Source of the DNA: Afifella aestuarii
GTDB lineage: Bacteria; Pseudomonadota; Alphaproteobacteria; Rhizobiales; Afifellaceae
Direction of reading: 5' to 3'
Assembly: GCF_004023665.1 (NCBI RefSeq)
Contig: NZ_SAUF01000001.1
Coordinates: 854,501-918,500 of the forward strand
Length of the DNA: 64,000 nucleotides
In this document: one piece after another, positions 17,406-25,940 of the stretch
How the letters are laid out: each line of letters begins with the position of its first letter
Position numbering within the stretch: the stretch's first letter is position 1
Program-made: the position numbers and the translations under genes
Notes under the pieces: generated by a model
The model's input: the letters and a program-made list of their open reading frames with translations, nothing else
Database searches by the model: none
Told to the model about the DNA's origin: nothing

Positions 17406-17954
17406 TCAGCCTGCGATCATGGCTTGCAGGCGCTTCAGCCCCTCGCGGGCGAAATCGAGGATGGCGGGGTCGACGAGACGACCGTCGCGCACCTTGTCTC
17501 CGACATTGCCGATGACGATCTGCGGCCCGCCGACGAGCCGACATTCGGCGGCGTGGAGCGTCTCGTTGAGCTGCGCCTGCGCCCTGACGCCGCCCGTGAA
17601 GGCGGGTGAGGCAGAGACGACCAGAACCGCCTTGCCCATGAGAGAGGACGATCCGCGCGGGCGGGAGGCCCAATCGAGGGCGTTCTTCAAGACGCCCGGA
17701 ATGCCGTGATTGTATTCTGGCGTGGCGATGACGAGGCCATCGCTTGCCGCGACCGCCTCACGGAATTCGCGCACCGCCTCCGGTGCGTCGTCGCCATCGA
17801 GATCGGCATTGTAGAGCGGCAGATCGACATGGCCGATCTGAAGTTCGACCGTGCCATCATTGTCTGCCGCGAGGCCCTGCAGAACGGCGCGGGAGTAGCT
17901 CTCGCGGCGAAGGCTCCCGGGCAGTCCGAGGAGTTTCGTTTTCGTGGCTGACAT
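17406..17954 (-). CDS. NAD(P)H-dependent FMN reductase
   Basis: A 182-residue flavodoxin-like protein with the FMN phosphate loop LPGSLRRESYSR near the N-terminus and the family motif ATPEYNHGIPGVLKNALDW. Such enzymes reduce FMN, quinones or azo/chromate-type substrates; which one is not visible. It starts 3 bp after the aldo/keto reductase ends, so the two are probably co-transcribed. Confidence 0.9.
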   Translation of the reverse strand: MSATKTKLLGLPGSLRRESYSRAVLQGLAADNDGTVELQIGHVDLPLYNADLDGDDAPEAVREFREAVAASDGLVIATPEYNHGIPGVLKNALDWASRPRGSSSLMGKAVLVVSASPAFTGGVRAQAQLNETLHAAECRLVGGPQIVIGNVGDKVRDGRLVDPAILDFAREGLKRLQAMIAG

Positions 17955-17957
17955 CGT

Positions 17958-18989
17958 TCAGGCCTGCGGCATGGCCGGGCCGGTGCCGGCACCGGTCGTT
18001 TCGATGGCCTTGGCGATGTCAGCGAGATCGTCTTTGGTCAGCTCGAGCGTTGCCGCATCGATCCAGCCATCGACCTGACCCGGATTGCGGGCGCCGACGA
18101 TGGCCCCGGTGACGCCCGGCCAGGCGAGCGTCCAGGCAACGGCGACGGCCGGCACCGTGGTGCCGTGCTTGTCCGCGATCGGCTTCAGGCTGTCGGCAAG
18201 CGCCAGGTTCTTTTCAAGCTTTTCGCCAGTGTAGTCGGGGTTTCTGGAGCGCCAATCGTCTGCCGGCAGGGCCCGCGCGCGCTCGACACTGAAGCGACCG
18301 CTCAAGAGACCCGACTGCATCGGCGAATAGACGATGACGCCCGTCTCATGTGCATCGCACCAGGGCAGTTCCTTTTCTGCCACCTCGCGTTTGATCGCCG
18401 AAAACGGCGGCTGCAGCGTGTCGACATGGCCAACGGCCTCGGCCTTTTGCAGCTGCTCGGCATTGTGGTTGGAGAGGCCCGCAGCGCGGATCTTGCCTTC
18501 CTTTTTCAGCTCCAGAAGCGTCTGCCAGTATTCTTCCACCGGCGTGCCGTCATTGGCCGGCCAGTGCATCTGGTAAAGATCGATGCGCTCCACGCCGAGG
18601 CGCTTCAGAGAGGCTTCCACCTCGCGGCGCAAGCTGTCGGCGGCGCCGATGCGCTCCGGCATTTTTTTGCGGTCGTTCTCGTCCCAGACGAGACCGCATT
18701 TGGTGAAGACATAGGGGCGTTCGCTGGCCGGGACATCGGCGAGCGCCTTCTTCACCACCTCTTCGGAATGGCCGAGGCCGTAGACGGCGGCGGTGTCGAC
18801 CCAGTTGATGCCGCGGGATACGGCGTGACGGATGGCGGCGACGGATTCGGAATCGTCCTGCGCGCCCCAGCCGACGGCCCAGTCGGGACCGCCGATCGCC
18901 CAGGCGCCGAAGCCGACGCGGGTGATGTTCATATCGGTGCGGCCGAAGCGTTTCGTCGGCAGGTTCGTCTTCGCTGGTGTGTCGAGCAT
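17958..18989 (-). CDS. Aldo/keto reductase
   Basis: A 343-residue TIM-barrel oxidoreductase: RFGRTDMNITRVGFGAW start, a DTAAVYGLGHSEE motif with the catalytic Asp/Tyr, a KCGL lysine, and DLYQMHWP. The ATG at 18989 is preceded by GGGAG; a start 33 bp upstream is also in frame. It most resembles the general AKR families acting on sugars or aldehydes. It is followed by the FMN reductase gene in the same operon. Confidence 0.88.
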   Translation of the reverse strand: MLDTPAKTNLPTKRFGRTDMNITRVGFGAWAIGGPDWAVGWGAQDDSESVAAIRHAVSRGINWVDTAAVYGLGHSEEVVKKALADVPASERPYVFTKCGLVWDENDRKKMPERIGAADSLRREVEASLKRLGVERIDLYQMHWPANDGTPVEEYWQTLLELKKEGKIRAAGLSNHNAEQLQKAEAVGHVDTLQPPFSAIKREVAEKELPWCDAHETGVIVYSPMQSGLLSGRFSVERARALPADDWRSRNPDYTGEKLEKNLALADSLKPIADKHGTTVPAVAVAWTLAWPGVTGAIVGARNPGQVDGWIDAATLELTKDDLADIAKAIETTGAGTGPAMPQA

Positions 18990-19085
18990 GGGGGAACTCC
19001 CGTTGTTTCCGTTGCGGTGCACATAAGGCCCGATCGGGGTTCTTCAAAGCGGGAGGCTGGATTGCATGACCGGCCGGCGCGGATT

Positions 19086-19907
19086 TCAGGCGGCGGCCTC
19101 TTCGACGATTTGCTCGGTGATCACCTTGAAACCGGCGAGACGCGAGGCGCCGAAACTCGTGGAGATCGCGACGTCGGTCGCATCGCGCCCGCGCGCCATG
19201 AGGATGCGCCCGATGCGCGGATGGTTGTGGCGGGCATCGAACGTGTACCAGCGACCGTCGAGATAGGCCTCGAACCAGGCACTGAAATCCATCGGGTTCG
19301 GATCTTCCGGCACGCCGATATCGCCGAGATAGCCCGTGCAATAGCGGGCGGGAATATTCATGCAGCGGCACAGGGCGACGGCGAGATGGGCGAAATCGCG
19401 GCACACGCCCGTCTGCTCGTAATTGCCGTTCACGGCGCTGCGCATCGGATCGGCCTTCAGATAATCGAAGGTGATGCGCTCGTGGGCGTAGTCGCAGATG
19501 GCTTCGACCATCCGCCAGCCTTGCGGGACGTGCCCGAAGAGCGACCAGGCGAGATCGGTCAGCCGGTCCGTCTCGCAGTAGCGACTGCCGAGAAGGAAGA
19601 GGAGCACGTCGTCGGGGAGTTCGTCGACCGGTGTCTGGCGGGCGTCGGGCGCGACCTCGTCGGGCAGGCCATCGTCGCGGATGGTGAATTGCGTCGACAT
19701 GCGCAAAAGCCCGGCCGGCGCCACGATGCGGGTGCAGATGTTGCCGAAATCATCACGGTAATCGCGCGAGGGGATCTCCGGTTCGAAGGTGATATGGTGC
19801 GGGGTTTCAAGGTCTCGGAGCCGCGAGGGATGCACCGACAGGGCAAGCAGCATCGGAGTCGGCTGCTGGCACTCGTATTCGATTTCAAAACCGGCTCTGA
19901 TCTTCAT
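19086..19907 (-). CDS. Transglutaminase-like cysteine protease family protein
   Basis: A 273-residue bacterial transglutaminase-like protein with the catalytic Cys in GVCRDFAHLAVALCR and the His/Asp part in FDARHNHPRIGR. An N-terminal beta domain (about 1-95) precedes the core. It has no signal peptide, so cytoplasmic action is expected. A second paralogous gene lies 64 bp upstream on the same strand. Substrate unknown. Confidence 0.82.
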   Translation of the reverse strand: MKIRAGFEIEYECQQPTPMLLALSVHPSRLRDLETPHHITFEPEIPSRDYRDDFGNICTRIVAPAGLLRMSTQFTIRDDGLPDEVAPDARQTPVDELPDDVLLFLLGSRYCETDRLTDLAWSLFGHVPQGWRMVEAICDYAHERITFDYLKADPMRSAVNGNYEQTGVCRDFAHLAVALCRCMNIPARYCTGYLGDIGVPEDPNPMDFSAWFEAYLDGRWYTFDARHNHPRIGRILMARGRDATDVAISTSFGASRLAGFKVITEQIVEEAAA

Positions 19908-19971
19908 TTAACCTCAAGTGGTTGGAGGGTCGTGCGGTTCCCGCGGAAGCGGGCGCAATTTTAGGCAAACT

Positions 19972-20946
19972 TCACCCTTCATCCTCACGCTCGACTTTGA
20001 CCATCACCTCCATGCCGAGATCGTCGTCCGGCATGCCGAGATACGAGCCCGACAGGGGCAGGGCTTCGCTCGGGTCGCGGGCGACGGCGATGCGGATCAA
20101 ACCTTCATTGCCGAGGATGGCATTGGTCGGGTCGATGTCGATCCAGCCGGCGCCGGGGAGATAGACCTGCACCCAGGCATGGGTGGCGCCGCCGCCATGG
20201 ATGTCGTGGCTGTCGCGGGCCGGCACGTAGAGATAGCCCGAGACGAAGCGTGCGGGCAGGCCGAGGGCGCGCAAAGCCTCGATCATCAATTCTGTGAAAT
20301 CGCGACAGGTGCCGCTGCGCAGCGTGAGCGTTTCGGCGGGGTCCTGGATGCCGTGGTCGCGCCGACTATAGGCATGGTCGTGCCGGATCGCGTGGATCAT
20401 CGCGGTCAGAAGCTCGAAGGTCGGAAGCGGCTCCGACGGGTCGAGGAAGCTTTCCGCCCAGCGCAACAATGTGCCGTCGGGGTCGGGATAGCGGCGGACA
20501 AGGAAGGGGCGCAGATCCTCCTTGTCCTCGTCGCTGAGCGAAACCGGCAGGAAGCGCGCCTCCTCGTCGAGATTGATGCCGGCGGGATGCGCGCGGAAAT
20601 GGGCGACGCGGATGACGCTTTCGAAGACGAGCGACGGGGCGAGGACGGAATTGCTGCCGCCACTGAAGCGTGCGACGCCGACACGGTTGCCGAGCGCATC
20701 GTCGTGCCAGCGCAGGCTGACCGGCTCCGGCGTGATGGTGAGCGTGGAGGAGAGGAGATGCTGATCGTGCCCCTCGCGCGGCAGGAACATCATGCGATGC
20801 TCCCCGAAGCCGACCCGCTTCCGGTAGCGATAGGTCGTGAGGTGAGTGACTGTATAGATCGGCACGACGCTGCGCTTACCTCTCCTCGGGCGTTCCGGCA
20901 GGGTGTTCTGCGGGCGTCCTTCTGGGTGTTCCGGCTTTTGCTCCAA
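19972..20946 (-). CDS. Transglutaminase family protein with N-terminal beta domain
   Basis: A 324-residue protein. After a basic, probably non-conserved N-terminus it has the family start YTVTHLTTYRYRKRV, then the core with catalytic Cys (SGTCRDFTELMIEALRALG), His (THAWVQVYLP) and Asp (DIDPTN). It is paralogous to the next gene on the strand. These proteins often accompany ATP-grasp and alpha-E genes, none of which is here. The true start may be internal (VVPIYTVTH). Confidence 0.82.
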   Translation of the reverse strand: MEQKPEHPEGRPQNTLPERPRRGKRSVVPIYTVTHLTTYRYRKRVGFGEHRMMFLPREGHDQHLLSSTLTITPEPVSLRWHDDALGNRVGVARFSGGSNSVLAPSLVFESVIRVAHFRAHPAGINLDEEARFLPVSLSDEDKEDLRPFLVRRYPDPDGTLLRWAESFLDPSEPLPTFELLTAMIHAIRHDHAYSRRDHGIQDPAETLTLRSGTCRDFTELMIEALRALGLPARFVSGYLYVPARDSHDIHGGGATHAWVQVYLPGAGWIDIDPTNAILGNEGLIRIAVARDPSEALPLSGSYLGMPDDDLGMEVMVKVEREDEG

Positions 20947-21029
20947 CCATCATAGCGCCAAAACGCTTGCGCCGGCGTGGCGATCGCAACGTCCGCCTGC
21001 TCAGCCGCGGAATTGCCGGGGATGCGGCG

Positions 21030-21455
21030 TCAGGGGTGGGGCGCGTCCGGGCGGTGGCGGGTGTCGTCGTCGTATTTCGCCAGAGTGTCGTCGAGATGCA
21101 GCCAGAAGAGTTTGGCCGTCACATAGGCGTGGCGGTCCGGCGAGAGGCGGTCGGCCTCGTCGAAGAGCCCGGCATGGATGTAGATCTCGCCGGGCAGGCG
21201 AGAATCCAGATAGGTCAAGGGCGTGCCGCAATCGGCGCAGAAGGAGCGGGTGACACCCGGAGAGGATTGCCTGTCTTTCGGGGCGCCGTGCCAGACGACG
21301 AGATCGCTCGGAAACCCGGCCCAGACAACGGCGGGCGCGCCGGTCTGACGCCGGCAGTCGCGGCAATGGCACCATGAGACCTGAAGGGGTTCGCTTTTCG
21401 CCTCAAAGCGAACGGCGCCGCAAAAGCAGCGCCCGTGCAAAGGCAGGTCGACCAT
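21030..21455 (-). CDS. GFA family protein (zinc-binding, S-hydroxymethyl-GSH-like)
   Basis: A 141-residue protein with the zinc cysteine sets of the GFA fold: GRCFCGAVRFEA near the start, CHCRDCRRQTG around residues 29-39 and FCADCGTPL around 73-81. Family members are related to glutathione-dependent formaldehyde-activating enzyme, but most have unknown substrates. It lies alone between two minus-strand genes. Confidence 0.85.
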   Translation of the reverse strand: MVDLPLHGRCFCGAVRFEAKSEPLQVSWCHCRDCRRQTGAPAVVWAGFPSDLVVWHGAPKDRQSSPGVTRSFCADCGTPLTYLDSRLPGEIYIHAGLFDEADRLSPDRHAYVTAKLFWLHLDDTLAKYDDDTRHRPDAPHP

Positions 21456-21505
21456 TTTACGCGCCTTTCTCTCGACGACCGGCCCGGGGGGCGGCGAGTG
21501 CTCGC

Positions 21506-22336
21506 TCAGTCTTCGTCGTCCCAGAAGGTCGGTACGGATCGTTCCAGATGCGGCCCGAGCCTCACGGCCGCGACCTTCCTCGCCAGCCCGGTCGTATCAT
21601 CGACGTCGACGGCGATCCCCGACAAGGTCGCTTCTTCCATGGCAGGCCCGAGACGGCCGGAAGAAATTTTCGTCACAGCGCGGTGCAGAGGTTCGTCTTT
21701 CTGCATGCCGATGATGGAATCGTAATCGCCGCACATGCCGATGTCGGTCATCATGGCCGTGCCGCCAGGCTGAATGCGGTAATCGGCGGTCGGAACATGC
21801 GTATGCGTGCCGACGACGAGGCTCGCCCGGCCGTCGAGGAAAGCCGCCATGACCTGCTTTTCGCTCGTCGCTTCGGCGTGGAAATCGACGATGATGGCGT
21901 CGCAGTCGCGGCCGAGCGGCATCGCAGCGATTTCCCGCTCCACGGCGGCGATCGGGTCATCGAGGGCGGTCATGAAGAGCTGCCCCATGACGTTGATGAC
22001 GAGGACGCGCGCACCGGAACGGGCCGTATAAATGTTGGCGCCGCGGCCCGGCGTCTGCGGCGGATAGTTGAGCGGACGCAGGAACCGCTCCTGCCGTTCG
22101 GCAAAAACGAGTGCTTCCTTCTGATCGAAGGCGTGGTTGCCCGTGGTGATGCAATCGGCGCCCGCGTCGAGAAGCTCCTGAAAGATCTTTTCGGTGATGC
22201 CGAAGCCGCCGGCGGAGTTCTCGCCATTCACGACGACGAAATCGAGCTTCCAGCGCTCGACCATGGAGGGGAGGTGATGTCGGACTGCCTTGCGGCCGGA
22301 GCGGCCGATAACGTCACCGAGAAACAGGATCCTCAC
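21506..22336 (-). CDS. YmdB/TIGR00282 family metallophosphoesterase
   Basis: A 276-residue calcineurin-like phosphoesterase with metal-binding motifs LFLGDVIGRSG at the start, VNGENSAGG, TTGNHAFDQ and GTHTHVPTAD. Relatives such as YmdB hydrolyse cyclic nucleotides. The start is a GTG (22336) that overlaps the stop of the 5-FCL gene (GTGA), so the two are translationally coupled. Upstream in-frame sequence belongs to the neighbouring gene. Confidence 0.9.
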   Translation of the reverse strand: MRILFLGDVIGRSGRKAVRHHLPSMVERWKLDFVVVNGENSAGGFGITEKIFQELLDAGADCITTGNHAFDQKEALVFAERQERFLRPLNYPPQTPGRGANIYTARSGARVLVINVMGQLFMTALDDPIAAVEREIAAMPLGRDCDAIIVDFHAEATSEKQVMAAFLDGRASLVVGTHTHVPTADYRIQPGGTAMMTDIGMCGDYDSIIGMQKDEPLHRAVTKISSGRLGPAMEEATLSGIAVDVDDTTGLARKVAAVRLGPHLERSVPTFWDDED

Positions 22337-22920
22337 AGGGCCTCCGTGGGCTTGGCGGTGGTGTCGATGAGCTCGTCTTCGGTGGCGATGAGGGGCAGGG
22401 GGATATCGTGGTCTTCCATGGGAACAATATCGACCTCCTGACACGAGAAGGCGAGCCCCACAAGACGAGGTGCGTGACCGCGCTCCCGCAGCTCGGCCAA
22501 TGCAGTGTCGTAATAGCCGCGTCCATAGCCGATCCGCCCGCCGGCGCGATCGAAGGCTGCGAGCGGCGCAACGATCAGATCGGGCATCGCTTCGCCGTGA
22601 TGGGGCGAGGGATGCCTCGTGCCGAAAGTGCCGGCCTCGAGGCCTTCTTCATCGAGAAAATGGCGGAAGACGAGGCGGTTCTCGACGATTGCCGGCAAAG
22701 CCGCTGTGCCCTCCTGTGCCGCGATCAGCGGCAGGAGCGGGCGCGGATCGATCTCGTCGCGGATCGGCCAGAAAAGCGCCACCGTCTCTTCGGGGCGCAA
22801 GAGCTTTTCGATGTGGCGGACAGCGTGGGCGGAGCGCAGGCGCCGCTCGCTCTCGCCGAGGGCTGCGCGCCGCAGCAATGCCTGCGTGCGAAGCTTGGCC
22901 TTGGCTGAGGAGACGTCCAT
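22333..22920 (-). CDS. 5-formyltetrahydrofolate cyclo-ligase
   Basis: A 195-residue enzyme converting 5-formyl-THF to 5,10-methenyl-THF with ATP. The nucleotide/folate motif GGRIGYGRGYYD is clear, with an N-terminal helix of basic residues and PLIATEDELI at the C-terminus. The homologue is ygfA/fau. A 6S-like RNA lies upstream on the same strand, the usual partner of this gene, and a metallophosphoesterase gene overlaps downstream. Confidence 0.93.
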   Translation of the reverse strand: MDVSSAKAKLRTQALLRRAALGESERRLRSAHAVRHIEKLLRPEETVALFWPIRDEIDPRPLLPLIAAQEGTAALPAIVENRLVFRHFLDEEGLEAGTFGTRHPSPHHGEAMPDLIVAPLAAFDRAGGRIGYGRGYYDTALAELRERGHAPRLVGLAFSCQEVDIVPMEDHDIPLPLIATEDELIDTTAKPTEAL

Positions 22921-22967
22921 GAGAAAAATCGACGAGGAAGGGGGTTGAGAGCGCGGCCGCCATGGCC

Positions 22968-23125
22968 GGTGGAGTGTACGATCCCGGGAAACCTACAAAG
23001 TAGGTGGGCGCCGTTTTGGTCAAGCCCACGGGCGAGACCAGGGACAGCTCCCTTCGAGATCGATAAGGCCCCGGGGAATGTGACTCCTGTCGAACCGGGC
23101 AGCCGCGCGAAGGCGAGATATAGGG
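22968..23125 (-). ncRNA. ssrS: Candidate 6S RNA
   Basis: The minus strand just upstream of the 5-FCL gene has the look of alphaproteobacterial 6S RNA: a 3' hairpin ACCTAC-TTT-GTAGGT (22991-23005), a terminal hairpin AGGGA-GCTG-TCCCT (23040-23053), a CCCCGGGG element, and closing segments GCCCGG and CCCGGG. 6S RNA binds sigma70 RNA polymerase in stationary phase. In many alpha- and gammaproteobacteria it lies directly before ygfA, as here. Ends are approximate. Confidence 0.7.
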
Positions 23126-23342
23126 AGAGGCTCAGGCCTCGGCAAACGAAACCTGATGGCGGGGTTTCGATATCCTCCAAAGAAGCTTGCGGCGGAGCGG
23201 TCTGAAAAATTGTCCGCGGGAGAGATGCGGGGCCGAGACAGGATGCCGCGCCGGTGTGTGCGTAACGGCGCCTCGTCGAGCCGCGTTTCTTTCTGGCCCA
23301 CATGACCTAGGCTTAGGGACAGCACGACCAGGGAGGCTTAAG

Positions 23343-23756
23343 ATGTTTCGGACCATTCTCGTGCCTGCGGATCTTGCCCATGCCGACAAGCTCGATCGAG
23401 CTCTGGAGGCTGCCGCGGGCCTTGCCAAACAATACGGCTCGCGCCTCATACTGGTGGGTGTCTCGTCTGCCCTTCCCGGCTCTCTTTCACATAATCCGGC
23501 AGAGTTCGCCGAAAGACTTAGTGAATTCGCAGCTCGGCAGAGCGATAAGCACGGCGTTACATTTGAAGCCAAGGCGGTGACAAGCCACGATCCGGCGCGA
23601 GATCTAGACCAGACGTTGAGCGAGCAGGTTCATGAGACGGGCGCCGATCTCGTCGTCATGGCTTCGCATGTGCCCGGTTTCGCCGAGCACGTTTTCTCTT
23701 CGCGTGCCGGCTATCTCGCGACGCATAGCGAGATTTCCGTCTTTGTCGTTCGCTAA
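23343..23756 (+). CDS. Universal stress protein (UspA family)
   Basis: A 137-residue single Usp domain: FRTILVPADLAH start, a hydrophobic strand LILVGV, and a DLVVMASHVPGF segment followed by the SEISVFVVR last strand. The ATP-binding GxxG(S/T) glycine pattern looks altered (HVFSSRAGYLATHS), so nucleotide binding is uncertain. The ATG at 23343 follows a GGGAGG site. The gene lies 104 bp before prpE on the same strand. Confidence 0.88.
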   Translation: MFRTILVPADLAHADKLDRALEAAAGLAKQYGSRLILVGVSSALPGSLSHNPAEFAERLSEFAARQSDKHGVTFEAKAVTSHDPARDLDQTLSEQVHETGADLVVMASHVPGFAEHVFSSRAGYLATHSEISVFVVR

Positions 23757-23859
23757 GCGGACGGCAATCGGACGAGAGGGTGCGGCAAGGCCGGAGCTAC
23801 CAGGAGGTGATTGTCGGCCGAGCCAGCGGAATGTACCAATTGACGGGGAGGAAACACAT

Positions 23860-25773
23860 ATGACAAGCCGATATCACGAGGTTTACAAGTCCTGGGAAGA
23901 GGATCCGGAAGCCTTCTGGGCCAAAGCCGGCGAAGAGATCGACTGGTCGAAGCCGGCCGATAAGATCTTCGATCCCGAGATGGGCATGTATGGGCGCTGG
24001 TTTGCCGGTGCCGAAACCAACACCTGTTACAATTGCGTCGACCGGCATGTGGAGCGAGGCCGTCCCGGCCAGCCGGCGATCATCTACGACAGCCCCATCA
24101 CCGGTGCGAAACGCACGATCACCTATCAGGAGCTCCTCTCCGAGGTGGAGGCTCTCGCCGCTGTGCTGCGCGAGAAGGGCGTCGAGAAGGGCGACCGCGT
24201 CATCGTCTACATGCCGATGGTGCCCGAGGCGCTTTTTTCCATGCTCGCCTGCGCCCGGCTCGGAGCCGTACATTCGGTGGTCTTCGGCGGGTTCGCGGCA
24301 AACGAGCTTGCGACGCGCGTCAACGATTGCGAGCCGAAGGCGATCATCTCCGCCTCCTGCGGCATCGAGCCGAACCGGGTGGTGAAGTACAAGCCGCTTC
24401 TCGACCATGCGCTCGACATTGCCCGCCACCAGCCGGAGTTCTGCCTTGTCGTGCAGCGCGAGCAGGGCCCGTGCGAGCTGACCGAAGGGCGCGACTACGA
24501 TTACCTGGAGCTCGTCGAGGCGGCCAAGAATGCCGGCACGAAAGTGCCGCCGGTGCCGGTCGCGGCGACCGATCCGCTCTACATCCTCTACACCTCCGGC
24601 ACGACCGGACGGCCCAAGGGCGTCGTGCGCGACAATGGCGGGCACATGGTGGCGCTGAAATGGTCGATGAAGGCGATCTACGACATCGATCCGGGCGAGG
24701 TTTTCTGGGCCGCGTCCGATGTCGGCTGGGTCGTCGGCCATTCCTACATCGTCTACGCGCCGCTTCTGCACGGCTGCACGACGATCGTCTTCGAGGGCAA
24801 GCCGGTCGGCACACCCGATGCCGGCGTCTTCTGGCGCGTCATCGAGGAGCATAAGGTGTCCGCGCTCTTCACGGCACCGACGGCCTTCCGCGCGATCAAG
24901 AAGGAAGATCCGCAGGGCGAGCATGTCGGCCGCTACGATCTCAGCCAGATGCGCACGCTGTTTCTGGCGGGCGAGCGCGCCGATCCGGATACGATCCGCT
25001 GGGCGCAGGACCAGCTCGGCGTGCCGGTGATCGACCATTGGTGGCAGACGGAAACGGCCTGGGCGATCGCCGCCAATCCCGCCGGTCTCGGCCTGTTGCC
25101 GGTCAAGTACGGTTCGCCGACGGTCGCCATGCCGGGCTACAAGATCGAGATCCTCGACGATGCCGGCCATCCGGTCGGCGCGAACACGCTCGGCAACATC
25201 GTCGTCAAACTGCCGCTGCCGCCGGCGTGCCTGCCCACCTTGTGGAACGCCGATGAGCGCTTCAAGGAGAGCTATCTCCTGGAGTTCCCGGGCTATTACA
25301 AGACGGCCGATGCCGGCATGCTCGACGACGAGGGCTATGTCTACGTCATGTCGCGCACCGACGACATCATCAACGTCGCCGGTCATCGCCTGTCGACGGG
25401 CGCGATGGAGGAGGTGCTCTCTAACCATCCGGACGTCGCCGAATGCGCCGTCATCGGTGCCGCCGATGCGCTCAAGGGGCAGATGCCGATGGGCTTCGTC
25501 GTCCTGAAGGCGGGACGCGACCGCGACCCGATGGAGATCCAGAAGGAATGCATCCGTCTGGTGCGCGAGGAGATCGGACCGGTGGCCGCCTTCAAGACGG
25601 TGCATGTCGTGCATCGCCTGCCGAAGACGCGTTCGGGCAAGATCCTTCGTGCCACGATGCGCCATATCGTCGATCACGAGGATTTCCGCATGCCGGCGAC
25701 GATCGACGATCCGGCGATCCTCGACGAGATCAAGGGCGTCGTGGAACACGTCGATCAGATGCGGGCGAGCTGA
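23860..25773 (+). CDS. prpE: Propionyl-CoA synthetase (PrpE type)
   Basis: A 637-residue acyl-CoA synthetase. Visible motifs: the family N-terminal NTCYNCVDRHV, AMP-binding YTSGTTGRPKGVVRD, WQTET, the hinge YKTADAG and the C-terminal catalytic lysine in RLPKTRSGKILR. The PrpE-like features (FDPEMGMYGRWF, VRDNGGHMVALKWSM) favour propionate over acetate, though acetate use cannot be excluded. The ATG at 23860 follows GGGGAGG. A strong terminator follows at 25837. Confidence 0.9.
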   Translation: MTSRYHEVYKSWEEDPEAFWAKAGEEIDWSKPADKIFDPEMGMYGRWFAGAETNTCYNCVDRHVERGRPGQPAIIYDSPITGAKRTITYQELLSEVEALAAVLREKGVEKGDRVIVYMPMVPEALFSMLACARLGAVHSVVFGGFAANELATRVNDCEPKAIISASCGIEPNRVVKYKPLLDHALDIARHQPEFCLVVQREQGPCELTEGRDYDYLELVEAAKNAGTKVPPVPVAATDPLYILYTSGTTGRPKGVVRDNGGHMVALKWSMKAIYDIDPGEVFWAASDVGWVVGHSYIVYAPLLHGCTTIVFEGKPVGTPDAGVFWRVIEEHKVSALFTAPTAFRAIKKEDPQGEHVGRYDLSQMRTLFLAGERADPDTIRWAQDQLGVPVIDHWWQTETAWAIAANPAGLGLLPVKYGSPTVAMPGYKIEILDDAGHPVGANTLGNIVVKLPLPPACLPTLWNADERFKESYLLEFPGYYKTADAGMLDDEGYVYVMSRTDDIINVAGHRLSTGAMEEVLSNHPDVAECAVIGAADALKGQMPMGFVVLKAGRDRDPMEIQKECIRLVREEIGPVAAFKTVHVVHRLPKTRSGKILRATMRHIVDHEDFRMPATIDDPAILDEIKGVVEHVDQMRAS

Positions 25774-25836
25774 GACTTTTCTGGGCCGCCAGGGTTTCGC
25801 TGGTGGCCTTGATTGCTTCGCGTGAATGAGGTTGCT

Positions 25837-25866
25837 GCGGCCGCTTTCGAGCGGCCGCTTTTTTTT
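25837..25866 (+). terminator. Rho-independent terminator after prpE
   Basis: A perfect 9-bp stem (25837-25845 with 25850-25858) closed by a 4-nt loop and followed by a run of eight Ts. It ends the Usp-prpE unit; the convergent MATE gene ends at 25941. Confidence 0.9.
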
Positions 25867-25940
25867 CTCGCCCGTTCCCGAACTTCAATCGGCCGCGGGT
25901 GAGGGGGATACCGTCACAGATGGCGGTGGCGTGTGTCCCG

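Noticed and set aside
18165-19964. 599-codon open frame across the aldo/keto reductase and transglutaminase genes
   Set aside because: It runs opposite two convincing genes and their gap, and its composition is that of a shadow frame.
23797-25749. 650-codon open frame antisense to prpE
   Set aside because: The opposite strand codes a full PrpE with all motifs. The antisense translation is His/Arg/Asp-rich without any family pattern, as expected for a GC-rich shadow frame.
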